64,000 nt of DNA from Pseudomonadota bacterium (GTDB lineage: Bacteria; Pseudomonadota; Alphaproteobacteria; Azospirillales; Azospirillaceae). The notes under the pieces are model-generated. The model saw nothing but the letters and a program-made list of their open reading frames with translations, was not told where the DNA came from and did not search any database. The stretch is from NCBI GenBank assembly GCA_023423695.1, contig JAFAFA010000051.1, forward strand, positions 47,908 to 111,907, in the 5' to 3' direction. A program made the translations under genes and the position numbers. Within the stretch, counting starts at the first letter, position 1. Each line of letters opens with the position of its first letter. Of the stretch, positions 53,745-62,403 are shown piece by piece.

Positions 53745-53779
53745 ATGGAACACTGAACAGCCCCCGGAAAACCGTTTCA
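53745..53779 (+). promoter_or_regulatory. 35-nt element upstream of thrC, shared with the efp upstream region
   Basis: ATGGAACA-N-TGAACAG-N7-AAAACCGTTTCA begins 16 bases after dusA and ends 134 bases before thrC. The same three blocks with the same spacing occur on the minus strand at 62602-62568, upstream of efp. The blocks are identical; the spacers differ. Function unknown. Confidence 0.6.
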
Positions 53780-53913
53780 CGGCGTTCCAAACGTTCCATC
53801 CAGGGCCACCGGGTGCCCCAACCGGACGGAATATGCGCTGTGCGTCCCGCACCGCTTGCGTGCGGGCGGGGTCCTCGCTAACTATGCCCACTTCATCGGA
53901 CGGAGTGTAAGCG

Positions 53914-55335
53914 GTGCGGTACGTCAGCACGCGGGGCGCGGCCCCGGTCCTGGGTTTTGAAGACGTCCTCCTGGCCGGGCTGGCGCGCGACGGCGGCCTC
54001 TATGTGCCGGAAACCTGGCCGCAGTTCACGGCCGACGACATCCGCGCCATGCGCGGCCTGCCTTACAGCGAGATCGCCGTCCGCGTGATGCTGCCCTTCC
54101 TGGGCGGCTCCATCGCCGAGGACGAGTTCCGCGCCATCGTCCGCGATGCCTATGCCTCCTTCGACCATGCCGCGGTGACCCCGCTGGTGCAGGTCGACCC
54201 GACCACCTGGGTGCTGGAGCTGTTCCACGGCCCGACGCTGGCCTTCAAGGACGTGGCGCTGCAACTGCTCGGCCGCCTGTTCGACCATGTGCTGGCCAAG
54301 CGCGGGCAGCGGGTGACCATCGTCGGCGCCACCTCCGGCGACACCGGCTCGGCCGCCATCGAGGCCTGCCGGGACCGCCAGAACGTCGACATCTTCATCC
54401 TGCACCCCAAGGGCCGCACGTCCGAGGTGCAGCGCCGGCAGATGACCAGCGTGCTGTCGTCCAACGTCCACAACATCGCGCTGGACGGTACCTTCGACGA
54501 TTGCCAGGACCTCGTGAAGGCGATGTTCAACGACGGCGCCTTCCGTGACCGGATGGGGCTGTCGGCGGTCAACTCGATCAACTGGGCCCGCATCATGGCC
54601 CAGATCGTCTATTACTTCACCGCCGCGGTGGCGCTGGGCGCTCCCGACCGCAAGCTCGCCTTCACCGTGCCGACCGGCAATTTCGGCAACGTCTATGCCG
54701 CCTACGGCGCCCGCGCCATGGGGCTGCCGGTGGAGACGCTGGTGGTCGGCTCCAACAGCAACGACATTTTGGCGCGCTTTTTCGCCAGTGGGAGCATGGT
54801 CGCGGCGCCGGTCGTGCCTACCTTGTCTCCCAGCATGGACATCCAGATCTCCTCCAACTTCGAACGGCTGCTGTTCGACCTGCTCGACCGCGACGGCACT
54901 GCGGTGACGGAGGCGCTGAACCGCTTCCGCGCCGAGGGCAAATTCGCGGTGACCGACGCCCAACTCGCCCGCGCGCTTGCCATCTTCTCCGGCCATAGGG
55001 TGGACGAGGCCGCCACCATGACGACCATCGCCGATGTCTGGAAGGGCAGCCTCTATCTGCTCGACCCGCACACGGCGGTCGGCATCGGCGCGGCCAAGGC
55101 GGCTGTCGCATCCGGCCGGGTCGATCCGTCCGTTCCCATGGTGGTTCTCGCCACCGCCCATCCCGCCAAGTTCCCCGACGCGGTGGAAAAGGCGACCGGC
55201 CGCCGGCCGGAGCTGCCGCCGCGTCTGTCCGATCTTTATGTGCGCGAGGAGCGCCTGTCCGACCTGCCGAACGATCTGGCGGCGGTCCAGGACTTCGTCA
55301 CCAAGCGCGCCCGCGCCGCCCAGGAGGCCGCATGA
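53914..55335 (+). CDS. thrC: Threonine synthase
   Basis: A 473 aa PLP enzyme that turns O-phospho-L-homoserine into threonine. Motifs: N-terminal STRGAAPVLGFEDVLLAGLARDGGLYVPE, the PLP lysine in FHGPTLAFKDVALQLLG (K111), GATSGDTGSAAIEA for phosphate, NSINWARIMAQIVYYF and TGNFGNVYAAYGA. The length fits the long (fungal/proteobacterial) class. The start is a GTG at 53914, before MRYVSTRG. The stop overlaps the ATG of the M16 peptidase gene (ATGA). Confidence 0.95.
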   Translation: MRYVSTRGAAPVLGFEDVLLAGLARDGGLYVPETWPQFTADDIRAMRGLPYSEIAVRVMLPFLGGSIAEDEFRAIVRDAYASFDHAAVTPLVQVDPTTWVLELFHGPTLAFKDVALQLLGRLFDHVLAKRGQRVTIVGATSGDTGSAAIEACRDRQNVDIFILHPKGRTSEVQRRQMTSVLSSNVHNIALDGTFDDCQDLVKAMFNDGAFRDRMGLSAVNSINWARIMAQIVYYFTAAVALGAPDRKLAFTVPTGNFGNVYAAYGARAMGLPVETLVVGSNSNDILARFFASGSMVAAPVVPTLSPSMDIQISSNFERLLFDLLDRDGTAVTEALNRFRAEGKFAVTDAQLARALAIFSGHRVDEAATMTTIADVWKGSLYLLDPHTAVGIGAAKAAVASGRVDPSVPMVVLATAHPAKFPDAVEKATGRRPELPPRLSDLYVREERLSDLPNDLAAVQDFVTKRARAAQEAA

Positions 55336-56591
55336 GTTCCATTCGTGTGACGACGTTGCCCAACGGGCTTCGCGTCGCGACCGACACCATGCCCGACGTG
55401 CAGTCCGTTTCGCTCGGCTGCTGGGTCGGGGTTGGCACCCGCAACGAGGCGGCGAGCGTCAATGGCGTCGCCCACCTCGTCGAGCATATGCTGTTCAAGG
55501 GCACCCGTCGCCGGTCGGCCTTCCGCATCTCCGAGGAGATCGAGAATGTCGGCGGCCAGCTGAACGCCTACACCACCCGCGAGCAGACCGCCTATTACGC
55601 CAAGGTCCTGCACGAGGACGCGCCGCTGGCGCTCGACATCCTCTCCGACATGATCCAGCACTCCACGCTGGATGCCGAGGAGCTGGTGCGCGAGCGCACC
55701 GTGGTGCTTCAGGAGATCGGCCAGAGCGCCGACACGCCCGACGACATCATCTTCGACCATTTCCAGTCCACCGCCTATCCGGGGCAGGCCATCGGCCGGC
55801 CGGTGCTGGGCTCGGCCGAGATCGTCGGCGCGCTGCCGCGCGAGGCTCTGGTCGACTACATCGCCGGCCATTACGGCGCCCCCGGCATGGTGCTGAGCGC
55901 CGCCGGCCGGATCGAGCACGACCGGATGGTCGATCTCGCGTTCAAGGCCTTCGGCGACCTGCCGAGCGGCGCCCCGCCCAAGCCGGAGTCGGCCAGCTAT
56001 ACCGGCGGCGACTTCCGCGAGGATCGCGACCTGGAGCAGATGCACCTCGTGCTCGGCTTCGACGGGGTGGGGGTCCACGATCCCGACTTCTACGCCCATT
56101 CGGTCCTGTCCACCCTGCTCGGCGGCGGCATGTCGTCCCGCCTGTTCCAGGAGGTTCGGGAGAAGCGCGGGCTGGTCTATTCCATCTACACCTTCACCGG
56201 CGGCTACCATGACGGCGGCCTGTTCGGCGTCTATGCCGGCACCGGCGAGGACGAGGTGGCGGAACTGATCCCCGTCGTCTGCGACGAGATCGCCAAAGTC
56301 GGTGCCGACGTCACCGAGGACGAGGTCGCCCGCGCCCGCGCCCAGTTGAAGGCCGGGACGCTGATGGCGCTGGAAAGCTCCATGTCGCGTTGCGAGCAGC
56401 TGGGTCAACAGATCCTGATCTACGACCGCCCGGTTCCGGTGGAGGAGATCGTGGCAAAGATCGACGGCGTCGACCGCGACGCCGTGGTCAAGGCCGCCAG
56501 CCGCCTGCGCGCCAGCCGTCCGACCGTTGCGGCCCTCGGGCCCATCGCCAAGCTGGAAAGCTACGACCGCATCGCGGAGCGTCTCGCCTGA
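55332..56591 (+). CDS. M16 family zinc metallopeptidase (processing peptidase-like)
   Basis: A 419 aa protein related to the mitochondrial processing peptidase beta subunit. The inverted zinc motif HXXEH is intact in HLVEHMLFKGT near residues 47-51, with the further glutamate in the ELVRERTVVLQEI region. The second half holds LGGGMSSRLFQEVREKRGLVYSIYTF, the inactive-domain pattern of M16B. No signal peptide is seen. In many alphaproteobacteria this gene follows thrC, and the physiological substrate is unknown. It is translationally coupled to thrC. Confidence 0.92.
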   Translation: MSSIRVTTLPNGLRVATDTMPDVQSVSLGCWVGVGTRNEAASVNGVAHLVEHMLFKGTRRRSAFRISEEIENVGGQLNAYTTREQTAYYAKVLHEDAPLALDILSDMIQHSTLDAEELVRERTVVLQEIGQSADTPDDIIFDHFQSTAYPGQAIGRPVLGSAEIVGALPREALVDYIAGHYGAPGMVLSAAGRIEHDRMVDLAFKAFGDLPSGAPPKPESASYTGGDFREDRDLEQMHLVLGFDGVGVHDPDFYAHSVLSTLLGGGMSSRLFQEVREKRGLVYSIYTFTGGYHDGGLFGVYAGTGEDEVAELIPVVCDEIAKVGADVTEDEVARARAQLKAGTLMALESSMSRCEQLGQQILIYDRPVPVEEIVAKIDGVDRDAVVKAASRLRASRPTVAALGPIAKLESYDRIAERLA

Positions 56592-56604
56592 CGATGGTGT
56601 CAGC

Positions 56605-56735
56605 GGTGCCCCCTCTCTCCCACGCTCGCGCGTGGGTCCCTCCCTCCCCCGCCTTCGGCAGGAGTGGGGATGTTTGCGATGAGGCGGCAGTTCCCTCTCC
56701 CACCAAAGGTGGGGGAGGGTTAGGGAGGGGGCCGA
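56605..56735. repeat. GC-rich palindromic intergenic repeat, copy 5
   Basis: Outer arms near GTGCCCCCTCTCTCCC and GGTTAGGGAGGGGGCC enclose hairpins CCACGCTCGCGCGTGG and CTCCCACCAAAGGTGGGGGAG. It fills the gap between the M16 peptidase and the acetyltransferase. Confidence 0.7.
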
Positions 56736-56751
56736 CCACCCCGGCATTGCG

Positions 56752-57342
56752 ATGATCCGCCTCCTCGGCAGCGGCCTCATCAGCCCGCCCGCGGTCCGGC
56801 TCGACGGTCCGCATTGTTACATCCGGCCGCCGCTGCCGCGCGACTGGCGGGAATGGGCGGACCTCCGTGCCGCCTCGCGCGACTTCCTCACCCCGTGGGA
56901 ACCCACCTGGCCGGCCGACGCCCTGACGCGGGCCGCCTTCTCCCGCCGGCTGCGGCGGCAGGCGCAGGAGTGGCGGGACGATCTCGGCTACAGCTTCCTG
57001 ATCTTCGACCGGGGAACCGACGCTCTGGTCGGCGGGCTCGGCCTCACCAACATCCGGCGCGGCGTGGCACAGATGGGGACGCTCGGCTATTGGGCGGGCC
57101 AACCCTATGCCCGCAACGGCTATGTGTCGGGCGGTACCCGGCTGGTCCTGGAGTTCGCTTTCGGCCAGCTCGGCCTGCACCGGGTCGAGGCCGCCTGCCT
57201 GCCAACCAACCTGCCGAGCCGCGGCCTGCTGGAAAAGGTCGGCTTCAGCCACGAAGGCTATGCCCGCGGCTATCTGCGCATCGACGGCGCATGGCGCGAC
57301 CATGTCCTCTACGCCATCCTGCGCGAGGAATGGAAGGGCTGA
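56752..57342 (+). CDS. GNAT acetyltransferase, RimJ/RimL type
   Basis: A 196 aa N-acetyltransferase. Recognisable blocks: YIRPPLPRDWREWADLRAASRDFLTPWEPTWP, GYSFLIFDRGTDALVGGLGLTNIRRGVAQMGTLGYWAGQPYARNGYVSGG (the acetyl-CoA region), and HRVEAACLPTNLPSRGLLEKVGFSHEGYARGYLRIDG. RimJ acetylates the N terminus of ribosomal protein S5, but the wider family acts on many substrates. It is the last rightward gene of the thrC cluster and converges on the envelope cluster with a 12-base gap. Confidence 0.9.
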   Translation: MIRLLGSGLISPPAVRLDGPHCYIRPPLPRDWREWADLRAASRDFLTPWEPTWPADALTRAAFSRRLRRQAQEWRDDLGYSFLIFDRGTDALVGGLGLTNIRRGVAQMGTLGYWAGQPYARNGYVSGGTRLVLEFAFGQLGLHRVEAACLPTNLPSRGLLEKVGFSHEGYARGYLRIDGAWRDHVLYAILREEWKG

Positions 57343-57354
57343 CCCCTCCGGTCC

Positions 57355-58749
57355 TTACCGCTGGTCCAGCTTGATCTCGATCCGGCGATTCTTCGCCAGC
57401 GCCTCGTCCGAGGTGCCGGGGTCGATGGGCTGGAACTCGCCGAAGGCGGCGGCGGCGAGGCGTTCCGCCGGGATGCCCTGGTCTATCAGGAATTTCACCA
57501 CCGACAGCGCGCGTGCCGAGGACAGTTCCCAGTTGGAGGCGAACTGGAAGCGCACCGGCTTGATGTCGGTGTGGCCGTCCACCCGCAGGACCCAGTTGAT
57601 GTCGGACGGGATCGCCTTGCCGATCTCGATCAGCGTGCGGGCAAGATCGGCCAGCCGCTGCTTGCCGGCCTCCTCAAGGGTCGCCGAGCCCGACGGGAAC
57701 AGCAGTTCCGATTGGAAGACGAAGCGGTCGCCGACGATCCGCACGTCCGGCCGGCTTCCCAGCGCCTCGCGGACCCGGCCGAAGAACTCCGAGCGGTAGC
57801 GCGCGAGGTCCTGAACCTTGGCCGCGAGCGCCTGATTGAGCCGGGCGCCGAGCTCTGCGATCTGCACCTTCTGCTCGGCCGAGGCCTTCTCCGATACCTC
57901 CAGCGCCGCCCCGATGCGAGCGAGCTGGTCGCGGAGGGCCAGAAGCTGCTGGTTCAGCAGGTCGATCTGCTGCTTGCTCCGGCTGCCCTCCGCCTGCTCG
58001 CCGGTCAGCGAGGCCATCAGGTCGCGGATGCGCAGGTCGCGCTGGTCCAGGTCCTTCTGGGCCTGGGTCCGGCTGTCGGTCAGCTGAGATTCAAGCGACT
58101 TCAGCCGGATGTCGCGTTGGTCGATCTCCTTCTGCGCCAGCATCGTCTTCTCGGCGGCGGAGGCCAGTTCCGACTCCAGCGCCTTCGCCCGGTCGCGGGT
58201 GGTGCCGAGTTCCGCCAGCAGGGCTTGACGCTGCTGTTCTGTCAGCTTGGTCGCAGCCACGGCGGTGGCCAGTTCGCCCTCCAGCTTCTGCCGGGCATCG
58301 CGTAGAGCCTTGATGTCGGCCTGCAGGCTGAGGATTTCCTTCAGCTTCAGGTCCAGCGTCTCGCGGTCGACGCGGACGTTGCGCTGCAATTCCTCCAGCG
58401 TGCGGGCGGTGCGGTCGCGATCCTCCTGCAACTGGCTCAGCGACAGCGTCATGTCGTCGCGCGCGGCGACGGAGGTCTGCAACTCGGTCGACAGCTGGGT
58501 GATGTTGACGCGCAGGTCGGCGTTCGCCTCCCGCTCCATCGCCAGCAGGTCGTTCATCTCCGCGATCTTGCGGTTGAGGACGGTCAGCTGCTCGTCACGG
58601 CCGGTCAGCGCGGTGGCGAGGTAGAACTGGGTGACGATGAAGACCATCAGCAGGAAGATGACGACCATCACCAGGGACGACAGGGCGTCGACCCAGCCGG
58701 GCCAGGCGCTGGCGTCGCGATGGCCGTTGCGGCGGCTGATGCTGGCCAT
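57355..58749 (-). CDS. MotB-like protein with long coiled coil and OmpA peptidoglycan-binding domain
   Basis: A 464 aa inner-membrane protein. After about 16 cytosolic residues a helix WVDALSSLVMVVIFLLMVFIV (about 19-40) carries D21, placed like the proton-carrying aspartate of MotB, TolR and ExbD. A periplasmic heptad-rich coiled coil then runs from about 50 to 300. The OmpA-C domain (about 325-464) has LFPSGSATLEEAGKQRLADLA, VDGHTDIKPV, NWELSSARALSVV and NRRIEIKL, which bind peptidoglycan. Its partner is the ExbB-like channel 36 bases upstream. The long stalk is unlike flagellar MotB, and no flagellar genes are near. Confidence 0.88.
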   Translation of the reverse strand: MASISRRNGHRDASAWPGWVDALSSLVMVVIFLLMVFIVTQFYLATALTGRDEQLTVLNRKIAEMNDLLAMEREANADLRVNITQLSTELQTSVAARDDMTLSLSQLQEDRDRTARTLEELQRNVRVDRETLDLKLKEILSLQADIKALRDARQKLEGELATAVAATKLTEQQRQALLAELGTTRDRAKALESELASAAEKTMLAQKEIDQRDIRLKSLESQLTDSRTQAQKDLDQRDLRIRDLMASLTGEQAEGSRSKQQIDLLNQQLLALRDQLARIGAALEVSEKASAEQKVQIAELGARLNQALAAKVQDLARYRSEFFGRVREALGSRPDVRIVGDRFVFQSELLFPSGSATLEEAGKQRLADLARTLIEIGKAIPSDINWVLRVDGHTDIKPVRFQFASNWELSSARALSVVKFLIDQGIPAERLAAAAFGEFQPIDPGTSDEALAKNRRIEIKLDQR

Positions 58750-58785
58750 GGTGGCTCCCGACGTTGGGCTTTGGTGTTCTGAGTG

Positions 58786-59979
58786 TCAGCGCGGCTGCTG
58801 GTCGGCTTCTTCGGCCAAGGCGGCGATGGTGCGGGCCAACAGTTTGATCTCGCTGCGGATCTCCTGCACCGCCTGGACACGGCCGTTGGAGGATTCCTCG
58901 ACGATGCGGGCGAGGTAGATGTCCATATTGCGCAGATGCTGGCGCGAGGCGTCATCGAAGCCGCCACCCGCAGTCTCCGCCAACCGGTCGAGCAGGTTCC
59001 TCACCTCAAGCTGGTTCTCGCCCAGCCGCAGAAGAAGCTGCTGTTCGGCCCGCATATGGTCGGTGAGGCTGGACAGACGTTCGGTCAGCGCCATCAGGTT
59101 GGCATTGGCGGCGCGCCGGCCTTCCTCGGCCGTGGCGACGGTGCGCTGCAGGGAGTCGAGGTTCTCCGCTGTCTGCTCCAGCAAGGCGGTCAGGTAGGCC
59201 GAGGCCGAGTGATCACCCGACTCGAGCCCGCCAGCGGCACCGCTCGACAGCCGGGTGGCGCTCGACAGCCAGTCTTCGAGATCCTGGAAGAAGCGGTTGT
59301 GGGCCTGGCTGGCCTGGAGTTCGAGGAAGCCCAGCACCAGCGACCCGGCAAGACCGAACAGCGAGGAGGAGAAGGCCGTTCCCATGCCGACCAGCGGCGC
59401 TTCCAACCCCTGCTGCAGATGGGAGAACATGGTGCCGACGTCGCCGCCCTGCACCGACAGGCTGCCGATGACGCCGCCCACCGACTGCACCGTGTGCAGC
59501 AGGCCCCAGAAGGTGCCGAGCAGGCCGAGGAAGATCAGCAGTCCGATCAGGTAGCGCGACAGCTCCCGCGATTCGTCCAGCCGCGAGGCGATGCCGTCGA
59601 GCAGCGAGCGCATCGACAGCGCCGACAGCGTCAGCCGGCCGCGCCGTTCGCCCAGCATCCGGGCCATCGGGGCCAGCAGCACCGGTTCCTGCAGCGAGGC
59701 GGGAGCGACACCGCTCTGATACTGCTCCAGCCACGCCACTTCGGGGCGCAGCATCAGGACTTGGCGGAAGATGAAGGCGATGCCGGCCAGCAGCGTCGCC
59801 AGGATGACGCCGTTCAGCGGCGCGTTGTTCAGAAAGGCGGCTCGCAAGGCCGGGAACAGCAGTCCGCACACGGCACCGACCACCACCAGGAACAGGATCA
59901 TCCGGGTCAGGAACCGTTCCGGGCGTGTCATGAGGGAGGATACCTCCAGCGGTCGGGTCGTCGGGGTTGTGGCGGTCAT
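58786..59979 (-). CDS. MotA/TolQ/ExbB-like proton channel protein
   Basis: A 397 aa inner-membrane protein. Helices are seen near residues 27-47, 55-77, 142-165 and 190-215. The last two, with LLGTFWGLLHTVQSVGGVIG and GLEAPLVGMGTAFSSSLFGLAGSLVLGF, form the MotA/TolQ/ExbB signature. A soluble, coiled-coil tail (about 230-397) follows, ending in ALAEEADQQPR. Together with the MotB-like gene it should form an ion channel that moves or pulls on an envelope part. GGAG precedes the ATG. The OmpA protein gene upstream is separated by 60 bases. Physiological role unknown. Confidence 0.88.
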   Translation of the reverse strand: MTATTPTTRPLEVSSLMTRPERFLTRMILFLVVVGAVCGLLFPALRAAFLNNAPLNGVILATLLAGIAFIFRQVLMLRPEVAWLEQYQSGVAPASLQEPVLLAPMARMLGERRGRLTLSALSMRSLLDGIASRLDESRELSRYLIGLLIFLGLLGTFWGLLHTVQSVGGVIGSLSVQGGDVGTMFSHLQQGLEAPLVGMGTAFSSSLFGLAGSLVLGFLELQASQAHNRFFQDLEDWLSSATRLSSGAAGGLESGDHSASAYLTALLEQTAENLDSLQRTVATAEEGRRAANANLMALTERLSSLTDHMRAEQQLLLRLGENQLEVRNLLDRLAETAGGGFDDASRQHLRNMDIYLARIVEESSNGRVQAVQEIRSEIKLLARTIAALAEEADQQPR

Positions 59980-60039
59980 GATGCTCCGAAGGGGTGTTCC
60001 GATCAGACCTCGCCCACGGGTGGGCCCACGGGTGGAGCG

Positions 60040-60813
60040 CTACTCGTTCAAGAAGACAACATCGATCCGGTCCGGCGTTCCGCCGGCCTCGTCAAGGCCC
60101 AGCGCGCGGACATCGACCCGGCTGCTGCGGATGCCGAAGGCGGTCAGCCGCTCCCGCAGGGCCAACGCCCGGGCCAACGACCGCTGCCGCGCCTCGCGCG
60201 CCGTGTCCGCAGTGCCGCTGGCGTAGGAGCGCAACTGCAGACGGGCGGTGTCGCTGGCGCGCAGCTGTTCGACGATCCGGTCGACCGTGGCCTCCGCGGT
60301 ATCCGGCAGATTGGTGGCGTCGGGCGGGAACACAAGGCTCAAAACGCTCGAAGGTGGCAGGGTCGCCGCAGGGGGTGCCGCTTCCGGGGGAGGGGGCAGG
60401 GCCGCGGTGTCGGTCCGCGGAGACGCCGGCTCGGCTCCGGGCGTCGGCGCAGGGACTGTCTGGGTCGGCGCGGTGGCGACGGCCGGGGCCGGTGCGGACG
60501 GCGCTGCCGGCCGGCCGGCCGGCGGCTGGGCCGGGCCTTCGGAGACTTCGGGAGGGGGTGGGGCTTCGAGCGGCTGCGGCAGGACGAGGCGCGGCGGCGC
60601 CTTGACGGCCGGTGGCGTGCGCAGGTTGGGACGCGGCGGCACGGAGAGCGGGACCGCATTCTCCAGCGTCAGCCCGGCCGCGATCTGTGCGTTCGCCGAA
60701 GCCGCATTCTCCGGAGCCGCGGCAGACAGGGCGGCAGGGTGCAGCGCCCAGGCCGCGCAGAGCGCGGCGGCGACGGCACGGTGTTTGCGGTCGGCGTGTC
60801 CCCAGCGGCCCAA
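60040..60813 (-). CDS. Exported OmpA-like protein with proline-rich linker
   Basis: A 257 aa protein. A signal-peptide-like N terminus (cleavage near LSAAA) is followed by a proline/alanine-rich segment (about 45-145, with PPPPEVSEGPAQPP). An OmpA-type domain then comes at the C terminus (about 155-257: LSLVFPPDATNLPD, RLQLRSYASGTADTAREARQRSLARALALRERL, VDVRALG). The peptidoglycan-binding residues are less complete than in the MotB-like neighbour. Start: no in-frame ATG fits. A TTG at 60813 gives the signal peptide; a TTG at 60846 is an alternative. It is the first of three envelope genes in this operon. Confidence 0.75.
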   Translation of the reverse strand: MGRWGHADRKHRAVAAALCAAWALHPAALSAAAPENAASANAQIAAGLTLENAVPLSVPPRPNLRTPPAVKAPPRLVLPQPLEAPPPPEVSEGPAQPPAGRPAAPSAPAPAVATAPTQTVPAPTPGAEPASPRTDTAALPPPPEAAPPAATLPPSSVLSLVFPPDATNLPDTAEATVDRIVEQLRASDTARLQLRSYASGTADTAREARQRSLARALALRERLTAFGIRSSRVDVRALGLDEAGGTPDRIDVVFLNE

Positions 60814-60941
60814 AACGATGCGTCCCGTTAAACCCTTGTCTTGCAAACCATAGCCTATCGATCGCACCAGCGACAACCGCTCATCCGTCCCGCCCCGGTG
60901 CGGGGCAGGCAGATGAACTTGCGCCGGTGCGGGCGCGGGGC

Positions 60942-61739
60942 TCAGCCCTTGGCGGACTTCAGAAGGCGGGCGACCGGGACCTGCAGGTGGCTGTTGGCGG
61001 CCAGCACGTTGCCGGTGAAGACCGGGTTGCGGCCGCCCTCGATCTCGCCGACGAAGCCGCCGGCCTCGGTGACCATCAGCACGCCGGCCGCGCAGTCCCA
61101 CGGAGCCAACCCGCGCTCCCAATAGGCGTCGAATCGGCCGGCGGCGGTGTAGGCGAGGTCGAGCGAGGCGGCGCCGAAGCGGCGGATGCCCGCGACTTCC
61201 TTCATCACCGCTTCCTGTTCCTTCAGGAAGGCGGCGTGGTCGCCGCGGCCCTTGAAGGGGATGCCGGTGGCGAGCACGCAATCCTCCAGCCGGCGGCGTT
61301 CGGAGACGCGCAGGCGGGTGTGGTTGACGAAGGCGCCGGCACCCTTCTCTGCCCAGAACAGCTGGTCGCCGATGGGGGCGTAGATGACGCCGGCGACAAT
61401 CTCGCCGTTGCGCTCGGCGGCGATGGAGATCGCCCAGTGCGGCAGGCCGTGCAGGAAGTTGGTGGTGCCGTCGAGCGGGTCGACGATCCAGCGTGCCTCG
61501 GCGTCGCTGCCCTTGGACGCGCCGCTCTCCTCCATCAGGAAGCCGAATTCGGGACGCGCCTTCTGCAGTTCCTCGCGCAGGGTGCGTTCGGCCTTCAGGT
61601 CGGCGGCGGACACGAAGTCGGCCGGCCCCTTGCGCGACACCTGGAGGTGTTCGACCTCGCCGAAGTCGCGGACGAGACCCCGGGCAGCCTTTTCGGCAGC
61701 GCGGACCATGACGTTGATGAGAGCGGAGCGGGTGGCCAT
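60942..61739 (-). CDS. suhB: Inositol monophosphatase family protein (SuhB-like)
   Basis: A 265 aa magnesium-dependent phosphatase. The family motifs are EESG, the WIVDPLDGTTNFLHGLPHWAISIA block near residues 80-101, and the C-terminal LAPWDCAAGVLMVTEAGG. SuhB acts on inositol-1-phosphate and in E. coli also joins rRNA transcription antitermination complexes. Which role holds here is open. It follows efp (after a terminator) and precedes the OmpA/ExbB/MotB-like genes on the same strand with a gap of 128 bases. Confidence 0.92.
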   Translation of the reverse strand: MATRSALINVMVRAAEKAARGLVRDFGEVEHLQVSRKGPADFVSAADLKAERTLREELQKARPEFGFLMEESGASKGSDAEARWIVDPLDGTTNFLHGLPHWAISIAAERNGEIVAGVIYAPIGDQLFWAEKGAGAFVNHTRLRVSERRRLEDCVLATGIPFKGRGDHAAFLKEQEAVMKEVAGIRRFGAASLDLAYTAAGRFDAYWERGLAPWDCAAGVLMVTEAGGFVGEIEGGRNPVFTGNVLAANSHLQVPVARLLKSAKG

Positions 61740-61771
61740 GGGTGTTGGTGTACCGTTTTATGCAGGAACCA

Positions 61772-61811
61772 GAAAACAATACACCGGCCTCCGCGCTTGG
61801 CGAAGGCCGGT
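61772..61811 (-). terminator. Terminator of efp
   Basis: On the minus strand ACCGGCCT pairs with AGGCCGGT around a 13-base loop and is followed by GTATTGTTTTC. It lies 26 bases after the efp stop. Confidence 0.85.
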
Positions 61812-61836
61812 GATGGCAGAACGGACCGGAGAAGGA

Positions 61837-62403
61837 TCAGTCCTTCGCGCGCTCGACATACTCACCGGTGGCGGTATCGACCACGACGCGGGTTCCGGCC
61901 TCGATGTGCGGCGGAACCAGGATCGACACGCCGTTCTCCAGCTTGGCCGGCTTGTAGGAGGAAGAGGCCGTCTGGCCCTTCACCACCGGGTCGGATTCGG
62001 TGATCGTCAGCGTGACCTTGCCGGGAATTTCGACGCCCAGCGGCGAGCCTTCATGGCTCTGCACCGTGACTTCCATGCCGTCCTGCAGGAAGACGGCCGG
62101 GTCGCCGATGATGTCGCGCGGGATGGCGACCTGCTCGAAGCTTTCCTTGTCCATGAAGGTGAAGCTGTCACCTTCGGCGAAGAGGAAGGTCATCTCATGC
62201 TCGTCCAGGCGAGCGCGCTCAACGGTTTCCTGGGTGCGGAACCGCTCGGTCGACTTGTTGCCGGTGCGAACGTCCTTCATCTCCAACTGGATGAAGGCGC
62301 CGCCCTTGCCAGGCTGCACGATGGCGGTTTTGGTGATGACCCAGAGCTTACCGTTGTGCTCCAGCACATGGCCGGGGCGCATCGTGTTGGCATTGACCTT
62401 CAT
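61837..62403 (-). CDS. efp: Translation elongation factor P
   Basis: A 188 aa EF-P that rescues ribosomes stalled at polyproline. The three-domain layout is complete; the tip loop reads QPGKGGAF with the modifiable lysine at K33, the type modified by EpmA with beta-lysine. Further motifs: FRTQETVERARLDEHEMTFLF and the C-terminal GVSILVPPHIEAGTRVVVDTATGEYVERAKD. It diverges from epmA, which encodes the ligase that acts on that lysine. An upstream 35-nt element is shared with thrC. A terminator follows. Confidence 0.97.
   Translation of the reverse strand: MKVNANTMRPGHVLEHNGKLWVITKTAIVQPGKGGAFIQLEMKDVRTGNKSTERFRTQETVERARLDEHEMTFLFAEGDSFTFMDKESFEQVAIPRDIIGDPAVFLQDGMEVTVQSHEGSPLGVEIPGKVTLTITESDPVVKGQTASSSYKPAKLENGVSILVPPHIEAGTRVVVDTATGEYVERAKD

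Noticed and set aside
53745..53779. EcfG or LexA site reading of the thrC/efp element
   Set aside because: GGAAC to CGTT spacing is 21 instead of 16-17, and the GAAC or GTTC pairs are spaced 3-5 instead of the 7 expected for alphaproteobacterial LexA.
57355..59979. Zorya anti-phage system (ZorAB)
   Set aside because: The channel/stator pair is similar in layout, but the long coiled coil is on the MotB-like partner and no ZorC, ZorD or ZorE-like gene is next to it; neighbours are housekeeping genes.
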